Source: Clostridia bacterium (GTDB lineage Bacteria; Bacillota; Clostridia; Oscillospirales; Feifaniaceae). From it: a stretch of DNA of 32,152 nt. Every line of letters begins with the position of its first letter. Position 1 is the first letter of the stretch. The DNA lies in assembly GCA_017427525.1 (NCBI GenBank), contig JAFRSP010000047.1, positions 1 to 32,152 of the forward strand. The letters run 5' to 3'. The translations under genes were made by a program, and so were the position numbers. Below the pieces are notes generated by a model. The model made no database searches, was not told the DNA's origin, and saw only the letters and a program-made list of their open reading frames with translations. This document shows, piece by piece, positions 1 to 8,974 of this stretch.

Positions 1-977
1 ACGGCGTCCACGCCGCCCATGGCGGCCGCGAAGGAGCCGATGTATTTCTTGACCTGGTAGACGAACATATCGATCGCAAGGCCGGCGCGCTCATTGCCCT
101 CGGCAAAGGCGGCTTCGAGATCGCGGAAGTCGGAGGAAACGCCGGAGACGCCCAGAACGCCCGACTTCTTGTTGAGGATATTGTTGATCTCCGCCGTGCT
201 GAGACCCTCCTTGTCCATCAGGAAAGTGACGATGGCGGGATCGATAGAGCCGCTGCGGGTTCCCATGATAAGGCCTTCCAGGGGGGTGAAGCCCAGCGTG
301 GTGTCGACCGACACGCCGCCGTCGACCGCAGTGATCGAAGAGCCGTTGCCCAGATGGCAGGTGATGATCTTGAGCTCGGAGGCAGGCTTGCCCAGCATGG
401 CTGCAGCACGCTCGGTCACATAGCGGTGAGAGGTTCCATGGAATCCGAACTTGCGCACCTTGTATTTCTCATAGTATTCATAGGGCAGGCCATAGAGGAA
501 GGCCTTTTTCGGCATCGTCTGATGGAAGGCGGTATCGAACACGCCAACCTGCGGGATGGATTCGCCCATGACCTCTTTGCAGGCGTTGATTCCCACGATG
601 TTCGGGGGGTTGTGAAGAGGAGCCAGCTCGGAGCACTCCTCCAGAGACTTCATGACGGCCTCGGTGATCTTGACCGAGCCGGAGAAGGTTTCGGAGCCGT
701 GGACGACACGGTGGCCGACGGCGTCGATCTCGCTCAGAGAACCAATGCAGCCGTAGTCCGCGCTGGTGATGGTCTCGATCACAGCCTTGATCGCATCGGC
801 GTGGTTCTTCATGGGGACGTCTTTATTCTTAAACTCCCCCTTGACAGACTTGTGGTTGAGCTTACCGTCGATGCCGATTCGCTCACAAAGTCCCTTGGCC
901 AGCACTTCGTTGGTATCCGTTTCGATGAGCTGATACTTCAAAGAAGAGCTGCCGGCGTTGATGACAAGAATTTTCAT
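1..977 (-). CDS. ackA: Acetate kinase (3' end beyond window edge)
   Basis: AckA interconverts acetyl phosphate + ADP and acetate + ATP, the last substrate-level phosphorylation step of acetate-forming fermentation in the cytoplasm. The frame opens with [17 protein letters not shown], the N-terminal signature of the ASKHA acetate kinases. It keeps the substrate-binding Asn7, Arg90 in GHRVVHGSE, the catalytic Asp148 in DTAFHQT, the GFHGTSH loop, HLGNGSS and the late [11 protein letters not shown] motif. About 325 codons are present of a family length near 400, and the C-terminus lies off the left edge. The ATG at 977 follows a GGAGG six bases away. No pta gene is seen on this side. The gene is transcribed divergently from tmcAL and has its own sigma-A type promoter at 1104-1132, leaving a leader of about 120 bases. 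Identification is secure. Confidence 0.97.
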   Translation of the reverse strand, partial: MKILVINAGSSSLKYQLIETDTNEVLAKGLCERIGIDGKLNHKSVKGEFKNKDVPMKNHADAIKAVIETITSADYGCIGSLSEIDAVGHRVVHGSETFSGSVKITEAVMKSLEECSELAPLHNPPNIVGINACKEVMGESIPQVGVFDTAFHQTMPKKAFLYGLPYEYYEKYKVRKFGFHGTSHRYVTERAAAMLGKPASELKIITCHLGNGSSITAVDGGVSVDTTLGFTPLEGLIMGTRSGSIDPAIVTFLMDKEGLSTAEINNILNKKSGVLGVSGVSSDFRDLEAAFAEGNERAGLAIDMFVYQVKKYIGSFAAAMGGVDA

Positions 978-1103
978 GCTTGTACCTCCACAAATGGTTT
1001 TTCTTTTGATATAATCGGGTTGAGTTTCTGAATTGTTGCATCTGCCGCACGGAAGATGCGCCTGAATTTTTCCAGCGTCTGCACTGGGAATCAACTAAGT
1101 TTT

Positions 1104-1132
1104 ATTATATAAAACAATTCCCGTTCGTGCAA
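1104..1132 (-). promoter_or_regulatory. Sigma-A promoter of ackA
   Basis: Reading the minus strand, TTGCAC (1132-1127) is followed after 17 bases by a perfect TATAAT (1109-1104). Transcription would start near 1097, giving an untranslated leader of about 120 bases. That leader contains a small hairpin (arms 1038-1043 and 1054-1059, with a 3-bp inner helix). Spacing and -10 are ideal; only the -35 deviates, at its last bases. Confidence 0.8.
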
Positions 1133-1184
1133 CTCTTTCTTTGCATGATTTTTACAAAACCGACTCAAATTCGGAGGAATGATG

Positions 1185-2387
1185 ATGCGCATTGCCGGAG
1201 TGGTCTGTGAATACAATCCCTTTCATACGGGGCATCAGCATCAGCTTGCGGCAACCAGGCTGGCGGGGGCCGACGCAATCGTTTGCGTCATGAGCGGCAA
1301 TTTCGTCCAGCGGGGCGAGCCAGCCCTCATTTCCAAGTGGACGCGGGCCGAAGCTGCCGTGCGCTGCGGCGCCGACCTGGTCGTGGAGCTCCCCACCTCC
1401 TGCGCCCTGCTCTCCGCGGAAGGCTTTGCCGACAATGCCGTTTCGCTCCTTTTGTCTGTGGGAATCAATCTGCTGAGCTTCGGCAGCGAAGGCGGGGACG
1501 CAGCCTCCGTTTTCTCCGCGGCGAAGCTGCTGTGCAGCGAGCACTTCGAGCCTCTGCTGCGCGAGGAGCTTGCCCTTGGGCTCCCCTACGCGGCCGCACG
1601 GCAAAGAGCCCTTATTCGGCTCGGCGGCAAGGGCGAGCTTCTTACAAACCCAAATGACAATCTCGCCGTGGAATACTGCAAGGCCCTGATCCGGCGAGAG
1701 ATGCAGCTCCCCCTGTTTGCCGTGCAAAGACAGGGGGCCGGCCACAACCAACCGGCCGACCGACTTGGTTCCTCTCTTGCGCAGGCCGAAGCAGGATCTT
1801 TCTCAGCCTCCGCACTGCGCTCCGATTACTTTGAAACAGGGGGCGCGCTGTGGAAAACCGCCGTTCCCCATGCCGCCCTCCCTCTCTTTGAGGCGGAGCT
1901 CGCCGAGACCGGCGGCGCTTCCCTTCTTCTCTTAGAGCGGTCGCTGATCGCCTCTCTGCGCAAAAGCGGCCTTGCGGAGCTCCTCTCTTTCCCGGATGCC
2001 GCGCCCGATCTGGTCAACCGGCTGAAGCGGTCTTCTTCTCTCCCCTCGCTCGAAGAGATCCTGACCGAGACCGCATCCAAGCAGTATACCAGAAGCCGTG
2101 CGCGCCGCCTGATCCTGCGCTGCTTTTTGGGCCTTTCCCACGCGGGGCCGCCAGACTATCTGCGAATTCTGGCCTTCAATGATACGGGCCGTGAGCTGCT
2201 GCGCCGCGCGCAGGAAGGGGCGCTTCCGGTGATCACAAAGCCCGCCGCCCACAAGGCGCTTTTAGCAGAAGAAGCGCTCCTGACCAATCTCTATTCCCTG
2301 TTTGCAAAGCGGCCGCTGCCGGCCGCCCGGGAACTGACCGCTTCGCCCAAATATGTTCCGGGACGGCACGAAATGCCGGCGCAGTAA
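1185..2387 (+). CDS. tmcAL: tRNA(Met) cytidine acetate ligase (TmcAL, YlbM family)
   Basis: TmcAL makes N4-acetylcytidine at the wobble position of elongator tRNA-Met. It activates acetate with ATP to acetyl-AMP and transfers the acetyl group. The product opens with MRIAGVVCEYNPFHTGHQ, carrying the HxGH nucleotidyltransferase motif, then MSGNFVQRGEPA and the conserved LPTSCALLSAEGFA region, all typical of the family. Length (about 400 residues) matches. Three ATG codons run in tandem at 1179, 1182 and 1185. The GGAGG at 1173-1177 is best placed (7 bases) for the third, so I start there; an earlier start would only add Met residues. It stands alone, divergent from ackA, and ends before a strong shared terminator. 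No clear promoter was found for it. Confidence 0.93.
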   Translation: MRIAGVVCEYNPFHTGHQHQLAATRLAGADAIVCVMSGNFVQRGEPALISKWTRAEAAVRCGADLVVELPTSCALLSAEGFADNAVSLLLSVGINLLSFGSEGGDAASVFSAAKLLCSEHFEPLLREELALGLPYAAARQRALIRLGGKGELLTNPNDNLAVEYCKALIRREMQLPLFAVQRQGAGHNQPADRLGSSLAQAEAGSFSASALRSDYFETGGALWKTAVPHAALPLFEAELAETGGASLLLLERSLIASLRKSGLAELLSFPDAAPDLVNRLKRSSSLPSLEEILTETASKQYTRSRARRLILRCFLGLSHAGPPDYLRILAFNDTGRELLRRAQEGALPVITKPAAHKALLAEEALLTNLYSLFAKRPLPAARELTASPKYVPGRHEMPAQ

Positions 2388-2454
2388 TCTGCCGGATTTG
2401 GATTTGACTGTTTTACGCTCCGGCCCATACGGAACCCTGGGTTCTTCACAAAAC

Positions 2455-2490
2455 AAAAGGCTGGCAGCCCTATTAGGCTGCCAGCCTTTT
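2455..2490. terminator. Bidirectional intrinsic terminator between tmcAL and upp
   Basis: A perfect 15-bp inverted repeat has arms 2455-2469 and 2476-2490 and a 6-base loop. Its arms end in A4 on the left and T4-5 on the right, so either strand yields a GC-rich stem followed by a U run. It lies between the convergent tmcAL (plus) and upp (minus) and can end both transcripts. Confidence 0.93.
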
Positions 2491-2520
2491 TCACCGCTAC
2501 AAAAACCCCGTTTTACCGGA

Positions 2521-3228
<708 letters not shown>

Positions 3229-3666
3229 TTACTCGATCGCCATAACTTTGTCTACCCTGCGCTGGTGTTTTCCTCCGAGAAATTCTGCACTCAAAAAGGT
3301 ATCGACCAGCTCCAGCGCCAGCCCCTGTCCCACGACGCGCTCGCCGATGCACAGAATATTGGCGTTGTTGTGTTCTCTGGCGGCGCGGGCGGAAAAGGTA
3401 TCTGAACAGACGGCGGCACGGATGCCGCGCACCTTGTTGGCGGCAATGCTCATCCCAAGTCCGGTACCGCAGAACAACAGCCCCAGCTCGCATTCACCGT
3501 CACGCACCAGCTCGGCAGCCTTCTTCGCATAGTCCGGATAGTCGCAGGAATCGGTCGAGTTACACCCCACATCGACAAAATCGAGCCGCTTGTCAATCAA
3601 AAGCCGAATCGCCGCCAGCTTGAGCTGATATCCCGCATGATCGCTTCCCACCGCAATCTTCATCAT
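3229..3666 (-). CDS. rpiB: Ribose-5-phosphate isomerase B
   Basis: RpiB interconverts ribose 5-phosphate and ribulose 5-phosphate in the pentose phosphate pathway, supplying ribose for PRPP. The 145-residue product shows GSDHAGY (residues 7-13), catalytic Cys66 in LLFCGTGLG, the SIAANKVRGIRAA phosphate loop and His99 in EHNNANILCIGERVVG. These mark the RpiB/LacAB family; Cys66 and the ribose-type context favour RpiB over LacA/LacB. Two Met codons are adjacent (3666 and 3663), and the AGGAG spacing suits 3666. It precedes upp, a logical pairing because Upp consumes PRPP. The 188-base region upstream holds DnaA-box-like sites. Confidence 0.95.
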   Translation of the reverse strand: MMKIAVGSDHAGYQLKLAAIRLLIDKRLDFVDVGCNSTDSCDYPDYAKKAAELVRDGECELGLLFCGTGLGMSIAANKVRGIRAAVCSDTFSARAAREHNNANILCIGERVVGQGLALELVDTFLSAEFLGGKHQRRVDKVMAIE

Positions 3667-3754
3667 TTTCCTCTCCTTGCTGCTTTCATTTCAGGCAAAA
3701 ACCGCTCCGAAATCTCCGTTTCCCGGTTTGGCAGGCCGTTTTTTCAGTTTCAGG

Positions 3755-3810
3755 TTATGCACGGTTTCCACAGAGTTATCCACATCAAAAGTGCCGAAAA
3801 CTGTGGAAAT
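3755..3810. promoter_or_regulatory. Cluster of DnaA-box-like 9-mers in the tsaB-rpiB gap
   Basis: Four 9-mers resembling the DnaA box TTWTNCACA lie within 56 bases. They are TTATGCACG (3755-3763, 8/9), GTTTCCACA (3764-3772, 8/9), the perfect TTATCCACA (3776-3784) and, on the other strand, ATTTCCACA (3810-3802, 8/9). The gap (3667-3854) holds no gene and no obvious sigma-A promoter. DnaA binding is an inference. Roles could be DnaA titration, or control of rpiB-upp transcription. No dnaA, dnaN or AT-rich unwinding element is nearby, so this is not proposed as the origin. Confidence 0.45.
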
Positions 3811-3854
3811 TCGACCGCTTTCTCGAGTTTTCCCCATCGTTTTACAAAACTGCG

Positions 3855-4571
3855 CTACAGGATCACGTCTTTTGCCTCGGGAGCGAAGGCAACCTCGCCG
3901 CGCTCCAACCGCTCCCGCTCAGCCTGAGGTTTGCGCAGGTATAAGGGATGGAGCTCCTGCGCGCCGACCGGCTCCCCACTCAAGGCGAGCAGCGCCGCGC
4001 CCAGCGCCCTTTGGTACCGCTGATGTTCGGGGGCGACCGAAATCGGGAGCCCATCCATCACAGAGGCACAGAGCGTGGTTCCGTCTCCCGTCAACCACAC
4101 GGGAAGGCGGAGCGCCTCCAACTCGTCTCGCAGAACGCTCGCGGGGAGGGCGCGATCCTCTGTCAGCCGCTTCAAGGTGCCGCTTTCCCAACAGAACAGC
4201 GCATTATAGACCTGCGCGCGGCGCGCATCCATCACAGGACACAAAATCCCCTCTCTCGGCGGGCAGATCCGCGCCATGGCGGCAAGCGCAGAGACCGGAA
4301 CACAGGGGATTTCTTTTGGAAAGGCGATTCCCTTTACAGTGGAAACTCCGATCCTCACCCCCGTGAAGGAACCGGGACCCACCGTAACTGCGATTCGATC
4401 AAGCTGATCCACCCTTCTTCGAGCGCCGGAAAGCAGCGTTTCGATGAGGGGAAGCAGCGTTTCGCTGTGGGTATATCCGATATTGAGATAGTGCTCTCCC
4501 AGCAGAACGCCGTCTTCCAACAGGGCGCAGCTCGCTGCACTGCCCGTGGAATCCACGGCTAGAATCAGCAT
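3855..4571 (-). CDS. tsaB: tRNA threonylcarbamoyladenosine biosynthesis protein TsaB
   Basis: TsaB is the non-catalytic ASKHA partner of TsaD. Together with TsaE they transfer threonylcarbamoyl to A37 of ANN-decoding tRNAs (t6A). The 238-residue product starts MLILAVDSTGSAASCALLEDG and has the family motif VGPGSFTGVRIGVSTVKG around residues 64-81, with VMDARRAQVY downstream. The ATG at 4571 overlaps the 3' end of tsaE by 7 bases, indicating translational coupling. The RimI and TsaD genes that often follow in Firmicutes are absent here. Confidence 0.95.
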   Translation of the reverse strand: MLILAVDSTGSAASCALLEDGVLLGEHYLNIGYTHSETLLPLIETLLSGARRRVDQLDRIAVTVGPGSFTGVRIGVSTVKGIAFPKEIPCVPVSALAAMARICPPREGILCPVMDARRAQVYNALFCWESGTLKRLTEDRALPASVLRDELEALRLPVWLTGDGTTLCASVMDGLPISVAPEHQRYQRALGAALLALSGEPVGAQELHPLYLRKPQAERERLERGEVAFAPEAKDVIL

Positions 4572-5002
4572 GCCGACCGTCCTCCCTCCGCCGTGATTCG
4601 CCTGGTATCGTCATTGTTTGGGTTCTCGATGGTAACCGTGATCCGGTTTTGGGGAAGCTCCCCCTCCGCATTCTCGCTCCACTCGATCAGAACCACGCCC
4701 TCACGGCCCAGGAACTCTTCAAACCCGATCGACCAGAGCTCCTCGGCATCAGGGATTCGATAGAGATCGAAGTGATACAAGGGCATCTCCCCAGCATATT
4801 CGTGCATCAGCGCAAAGGTGGGACTGGAGACCCTTGCCTCCGGCGCGAGCAGGGAGGCGATCCCGCGCACAAAGGCCGTTTTCCCTGCACCGAGGCCTCC
4901 GCGCAGTGCAACAACGTCCCCGGGACGAAGCTGCGCGGCGAATTCCCGCCCCGCAGCCTCGGTTTCTTCCACGCTGGAGGTGATCCATTCTCGGATTGCC
5001 AT
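4565..5002 (-). CDS. tsaE: tRNA threonylcarbamoyladenosine biosynthesis ATPase TsaE
   Basis: TsaE is the P-loop ATPase that resets the TsaB-TsaD complex during t6A synthesis. The 145-residue protein has the Walker A motif GGLGAGKTAF (Lys41, Thr42). It also has the switch region VSSPTFALMHEY, the YHFDLYRI motif and the IEWSENAEGELP segment typical of YjeE/TsaE proteins. The ATG at 5002 is preceded by GGGAG ten bases upstream. It overlaps tsaB, and fhs lies 98 bases upstream on the same strand. The separating region has only a weak hairpin without a U run in the right direction, so read-through from fhs is possible. Confidence 0.95.
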   Translation of the reverse strand: MAIREWITSSVEETEAAGREFAAQLRPGDVVALRGGLGAGKTAFVRGIASLLAPEARVSSPTFALMHEYAGEMPLYHFDLYRIPDAEELWSIGFEEFLGREGVVLIEWSENAEGELPQNRITVTIENPNNDDTRRITAEGGRSAC

Positions 5003-5100
5003 GAAACCGTATCTCCCGCTCTTATTTATTCCGAACCGTAAGCACCATTTTTTACGGCAAACAGGCCGTTTGAAAAGATCTTGCAGCCAATTTCGAGTTC

Positions 5101-6771
5101 TTAGAAAATCCCGCTGATGACCCCGTTGTTGTCCACATCGATCTTCTCGAGGGCCGGCTGCTTGGAAAGGCCCGGCATGGTCATGATATCTCCCGCAAGG
5201 GCGACCACAAAGCCCGCGCCGTTCGACAGACGGATATCTCTCACATTCAGGCGGAAGCCCTCGGGCGCGCCCAACTTCTTGGGATCGTCGGACAGGGAAT
5301 ACTGGGTTTTGGCGATACAGACCGGCAGATTCGCGCGGCCCAGCTTTTCGATGCGGCGAATGGCCGTTTTTGCCGCGGGGGCGTAATCCACCCCTGCAGC
5401 CCCGTAGATTTCCCGGGCAATGGTCTCGATCTTTTCCTCAATGGGAAGCTCGGTATCGTAAATAGGCGAAAAACGGCTCTCATCGAGATCCAGGATCTCC
5501 ATCAGCTGTTCGGCGAGCTTGACGGTTCCTTCGCCGCCCTGCTCATAGCAGTTGACAAATTCATAGGCCGCTCCGATTGATTCACAGTATCCGGCCATAA
5601 ATCCAAGCTCATCCGGCGTGTCGGTTGCAAAGCGGTTGATCGCAACGACCACCGGCACCTGATACTTCAGCAGATTGCGTACGTGCCGCTCCAGATTGAC
5701 GGCGCCCACGCCAAGCGCCATGATATCCTCCTTGCCAAGGTCCTCTTTCTTCACGCCCCCGTTGTATTTGAGGGCTTTGATGGTGGTGACCAGCACGACC
5801 GCTGAGGGCCGAAGCCCTGCGACACGGCACTTGATGTCAAAGAACTTCTCCGCGCCGAGGTCGGCACCGAACCCTGCCTCCGTGACCACATAGTCGGCCA
5901 GCTTGAGCGCCAGCTTGGTCGCCCGGATCGAATTGCAGCCGTGTGCAATATTGGCAAAAGGCCCGCCGTGCATGATGCAGGGGGTGTTTTCCAGCGTTTG
6001 GATCAGGTTGGGCTTCACGGCATCCTTCATCAAAGCCGCCATGGCGCCCTCCACCTTGAGATCTCTGGCATAGATGGGATTCCGCTCCACGTCGTATGCG
6101 ATGAGGATGTTGCCGAACCGCTGCTTGAGATCGTCCAGATCCTTGGCAAGACACAGGATGGCCATGACTTCACTGGCCACCGAGATCATAAATCCGTCTT
6201 CTCTCGGCACCCCGTTTCCCTTACCGCCCAGACCGATCACAATGTTGCGCAGCGCACGCTCATTCATATCCATGCAGCGCTTGATCAGAATGGTGGCAGG
6301 ATCGATGCGAAGGGCGTTGCCTTGGAACAGATGATTGTCGAGCGCAGCACACAGCAGGTTGTTTGCCGCTGTGACCGCATGCATGTCGCCGGTGAAATGC
6401 AGGTTGATATCCTCCATGGGCGCGACCTGGGCATAGCCGCCCCCTGCCGCTCCGCCCTTGACGCCGAACACCGGCCCTAGGGACGGCTCTCTCAGCGCGA
6501 TGACGGCGCGCTGCTTGAGCTTTCCGAAGGCCTCTCCCAGCCCAACCGTGACGGTGGTTTTCCCCTCGCCCGCAGGCGTTGGATTCACGGCGGTAACCAG
6601 AATCAGCTTTCCATCTTTCTCATCGGCCAGACGATTCAGGGCGGCGTCGGTGATTTTGGCCTTATAGCGGCCGTAAAACTCCAGTTCCTCTTCGAAAATC
6701 CCAAGCTCCTTTGCCACCTCGGAAATCGGCTTCAGTTCGGTGGCCTGTGCAATCTCAACGTCTGTTTTCAT
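5101..6771 (-). CDS. fhs: Formate-tetrahydrofolate ligase
   Basis: Fhs makes 10-formyl-tetrahydrofolate from formate, THF and ATP, the entry of formate into the C1 pool (purines, fMet, or the methyl branch of acetogenesis). The protein begins [16 protein letters not shown] and has the P-loop [16 protein letters not shown] near residue 63. [22 protein letters not shown] and the [15 protein letters not shown] segment are also present. The frame opens earlier with GTG at 6792, but that codon has no ribosome binding site. The ATG at 6771 gives exactly 556 residues, the usual family length, with AAAGGA about 12 bases upstream. It is divergent from rodA and has its own candidate promoter at 6842-6871. 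Confidence 0.97.
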   Translation of the reverse strand: MKTDVEIAQATELKPISEVAKELGIFEEELEFYGRYKAKITDAALNRLADEKDGKLILVTAVNPTPAGEGKTTVTVGLGEAFGKLKQRAVIALREPSLGPVFGVKGGAAGGGYAQVAPMEDINLHFTGDMHAVTAANNLLCAALDNHLFQGNALRIDPATILIKRCMDMNERALRNIVIGLGGKGNGVPREDGFMISVASEVMAILCLAKDLDDLKQRFGNILIAYDVERNPIYARDLKVEGAMAALMKDAVKPNLIQTLENTPCIMHGGPFANIAHGCNSIRATKLALKLADYVVTEAGFGADLGAEKFFDIKCRVAGLRPSAVVLVTTIKALKYNGGVKKEDLGKEDIMALGVGAVNLERHVRNLLKYQVPVVVAINRFATDTPDELGFMAGYCESIGAAYEFVNCYEQGGEGTVKLAEQLMEILDLDESRFSPIYDTELPIEEKIETIAREIYGAAGVDYAPAAKTAIRRIEKLGRANLPVCIAKTQYSLSDDPKKLGAPEGFRLNVRDIRLSNGAGFVVALAGDIMTMPGLSKQPALEKIDVDNNGVISGIF

Positions 6772-6841
6772 GGAAGGGAGCCATCCTTTCACATAAGTTT
6801 TTAAGAGATCAGCGATAATTCTCGCTCACGTTTCTTCAAAT

Positions 6842-6871
6842 ATCTTACCACAAAACGCAACTTCAAAACAA
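6842..6871 (-). promoter_or_regulatory. Candidate promoter of fhs
   Basis: On the minus strand a TAAGAT -10 (6847-6842) carries an extended TGG just before it. TTGTTT (6871-6866) lies 18 bases upstream as a moderate -35. The start would fall about 65 bases before the fhs ATG. It is back to back with the rodA promoter. Confidence 0.55.
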
Positions 6872-6905
6872 CCGTTTTTCTGGTGACTTTTTTCATGAAA
6901 ATCAC

Positions 6906-6935
6906 TTTCCCACTCACCCTGAATTATGGTATAAT
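6906..6935 (+). promoter_or_regulatory. Extended -10 promoter of rodA
   Basis: A perfect TATAAT (6930-6935) is preceded by TGG, forming an extended -10. TTTCCC at 6906-6911 is a poor -35 at 18 bases. An extended -10 can compensate for a weak -35. The inferred leader to the rodA ATG is about 130 bases. Confidence 0.65.
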
Positions 6936-7070
6936 ACCTGTAAAAATTCAAAGATTTCGAGAATTCCGGCTCTTCTTCGGCTTTTCCCGTTTCTGAAGCC
7001 TCTTTTTCCGGCAAAACCGGGCCCATTTACCCCGTTTTTCTCTTCCCCGAGTCCTTCAAGGAGACGCACT

Positions 7071-8198
7071 ATGGCTACGCTCTTTCGTCAATTGAAAACC
7101 TATCTTCGCCGGGTCGATTTCCGGCTTCTCCTACCGGCGCTCGCCTCCTCCTGCTATGGGCTGGTGCTGGTGCTGGCTGCAACGGCAACCTCGACCCGAA
7201 CTTTCTCCCGCTCCTTCTTCGTACAGAGCATTGCGCTGGTGATCGGGATCCTGGCCATGATCGTGGTCAGCCTTCTTGACATGGACCTGCTGACCGATCT
7301 GTGGCCAGCGCTCTATGCGCTGGCCGTGGGCGCCATCGTGATCACCATCCTCTTCGGCAGAGGGCCGACCGGAGACAGCAACCGAAACTGGATCTACCTC
7401 GGCCCCGTCAGCATTCAACCCACCGAATTTGTCAAGCTGGCCTATATCCTCATTCTCGCCAAGGCTCTGGACCGCGTGAAGGAAAACATCAATTCGCTCT
7501 ATTCCCTGCTCTATGTCGGCGCTATCGCAGGCGGCATCCTGCTGCTGATGGCCATTCAGGGCGATATGGGCACGACCCTCGTCTTCCTCTTTATCACGGT
7601 TCTCATGCTCTTTTGCGCCGGGCTCGACTGGAAGTTCTTTGCAGCGGGCATTCTGGGCGTCCTGCTGATCGCTCCGTACGCCTGGGAGCATGTTTTGTCC
7701 GGCTATATGCGCAGCAGGATCCTCTATGGTTTTCGTCCCGATCTCGATCCGGAGGTCTACGGATTTCAGGCGCTCCAGAGCAAAATCGCCATCGGAAGCG
7801 GACAATTCTTCGGAAAGGGTTTCCTGAAGGGAACCCAGATCAGCCTTCTCCCCGCCCGGCAAACCGACTTTCTTTTTGCAACGGCGGGCGAAGAATTCGG
7901 ATTTCTCGGCAGCGTGCTGGTGCTGGTGCTGCTGGTGCTGCTCCTTTTGCGGCTGCTCCAATGCGCGATCGGCGCGCGCACCGATATCGGGACCCTCATT
8001 TGTATGGGCGTGTTCGGTATGTTTTTCGGCCAGATCTTTGAAAATATCGGCATGTGTCTCGCCATGCTTCCCGTGGTCGGCATCACGCTGCCCTTCTTCA
8101 GCTACGGCGGTTCCTCCATGATCTCCTCTTGGCTCGCCATCGGACTTGTTCTCGCCGTTTATTGGCAGAGTGAAACCACTCTTTCCTTTGACGCGTGA
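7071..8198 (+). CDS. rodA: SEDS peptidoglycan glycosyltransferase, RodA type
   Basis: SEDS proteins polymerise lipid II into glycan strands, and RodA does so in the elongation complex with a class B PBP. The 375-residue protein is highly hydrophobic with about ten membrane segments. It contains NRNWIYLGPVSIQPTEFVKL (about residues 105-122) and the large extracytoplasmic loop QSKIAIGSGQFFGKGFLKGT. The catalytic-region Asp266 sits in PARQTDFLFA, and the late motif LPFFSYGGSSMI is present. The GKGxxxGTQ form is closer to RodA than to FtsW, which usually has a different sequence there; SpoVE or FtsW remain possible. The ATG follows AAGGAG. The partner PBP is not in the window. Confidence 0.88.
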   Translation: MATLFRQLKTYLRRVDFRLLLPALASSCYGLVLVLAATATSTRTFSRSFFVQSIALVIGILAMIVVSLLDMDLLTDLWPALYALAVGAIVITILFGRGPTGDSNRNWIYLGPVSIQPTEFVKLAYILILAKALDRVKENINSLYSLLYVGAIAGGILLLMAIQGDMGTTLVFLFITVLMLFCAGLDWKFFAAGILGVLLIAPYAWEHVLSGYMRSRILYGFRPDLDPEVYGFQALQSKIAIGSGQFFGKGFLKGTQISLLPARQTDFLFATAGEEFGFLGSVLVLVLLVLLLLRLLQCAIGARTDIGTLICMGVFGMFFGQIFENIGMCLAMLPVVGITLPFFSYGGSSMISSWLAIGLVLAVYWQSETTLSFDA

Positions 8199-8271
8199 AT
8201 CTGAGTTTGCTTCATTTTTCGTGTGTTTGCACGATTCCTGTGAAAGAAATCTTGAAAGGCGGTATCCCACT

Positions 8272-8919
8272 ATGAACAACCTCAACTTTGTAATTACCAT
8301 CGGCAGAGAATATGGCAGCGGCGGCCGCGAAATCGGACGCCAGGTCGCCGAAAAACTCAGAATCCCCTTCTACGACAAGGAGCTCATCGCTGCCTCGGTC
8401 AGAGAAAGCGGTATGGACGCCAAGGTGTTTGAAGAGCTGGAAGAGCGCACCACGCCCAGCTTCCTCTTCTCCCTTGCGGTCGGAAGCCTCACTCCCAATA
8501 TCGTGGACGGCAATATCCTGGGCTTTTCTCTGAATGACCGTGTCAATGATATCCAGGCAGAAACCATCAAAAAGCTGGCTGCCAAGTCGAGTTGCGTGAT
8601 CGTGGGACGCGCGGCCGACGACATCCTGGCAAAAGATGCCGATTGTCTGAACGTGTTTATCCATGCTCCCCTCGACGCTCGGATCGCCCGCTCGAGAAAT
8701 GATTATGGTCTCCAGGGGGACTATGAAGAACTGAAGAACACAATCCTCAAGATCGACAAGCGCCGTGCAAACTACTACAGCTATATCACCAGCAAATCCT
8801 GGGGCGACGCCAGCAACTATCATCTCTCACTCAACAGCAGTCACTTTGGGATTTCTGGCTGCGTGCAGATGATTCTTGAGGCCGCCGCTCTGCAGCGCCC
8901 TGAATTTGCGAAAAAATAA
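8272..8919 (+). CDS. Cytidylate kinase-like family protein
   Basis: The 215-residue protein resembles the cytidylate-kinase-like group (Cytidylate_kin2 type) common in Clostridia. The start MNNLNFVITIGREYGSGGREIG is the altered P-loop region of that group. It lacks the classic GxxxxGK[ST] lysine of true Cmk, having GGRE instead. Further family-like segments are IPFYDKELI, SCVIVGRAADDIL, FIHAPLDARIARS and RRANYYSYITSKSWGDASNYHLSLNSS, the latter a lid and substrate-like region. A nucleotide or other phosphoryl-transfer role is inferred; the real substrate is unknown. The frame is open further upstream, but the ATG at 8272 has AAAGGCGG nearby and matches the family start. It lies between rodA and the two-component genes, all on the plus strand. 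Confidence 0.8.
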   Translation: MNNLNFVITIGREYGSGGREIGRQVAEKLRIPFYDKELIAASVRESGMDAKVFEELEERTTPSFLFSLAVGSLTPNIVDGNILGFSLNDRVNDIQAETIKKLAAKSSCVIVGRAADDILAKDADCLNVFIHAPLDARIARSRNDYGLQGDYEELKNTILKIDKRRANYYSYITSKSWGDASNYHLSLNSSHFGISGCVQMILEAAALQRPEFAKK

Positions 8920-8974
8920 CAGAAGGCCCTTCTGCAACCCTTTTCCACAACCTGTCAATACAAGGAGGTTTCTC

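Noticed and set aside
3667-3854. Replication origin
   Set aside because: DnaA boxes are present, but there is no dnaA, dnaN, rpmH or AT-rich unwinding region nearby.
5050-5075. Hairpin ACGGC/GCCGT between fhs and tsaE as a terminator
   Set aside because: On the minus strand it is followed by A6, not a U run; it could not terminate fhs transcription.
7131-8300. 389-codon minus-strand frame opposite rodA
   Set aside because: His/Glu/Gln-rich shadow of a hydrophobic membrane protein gene.
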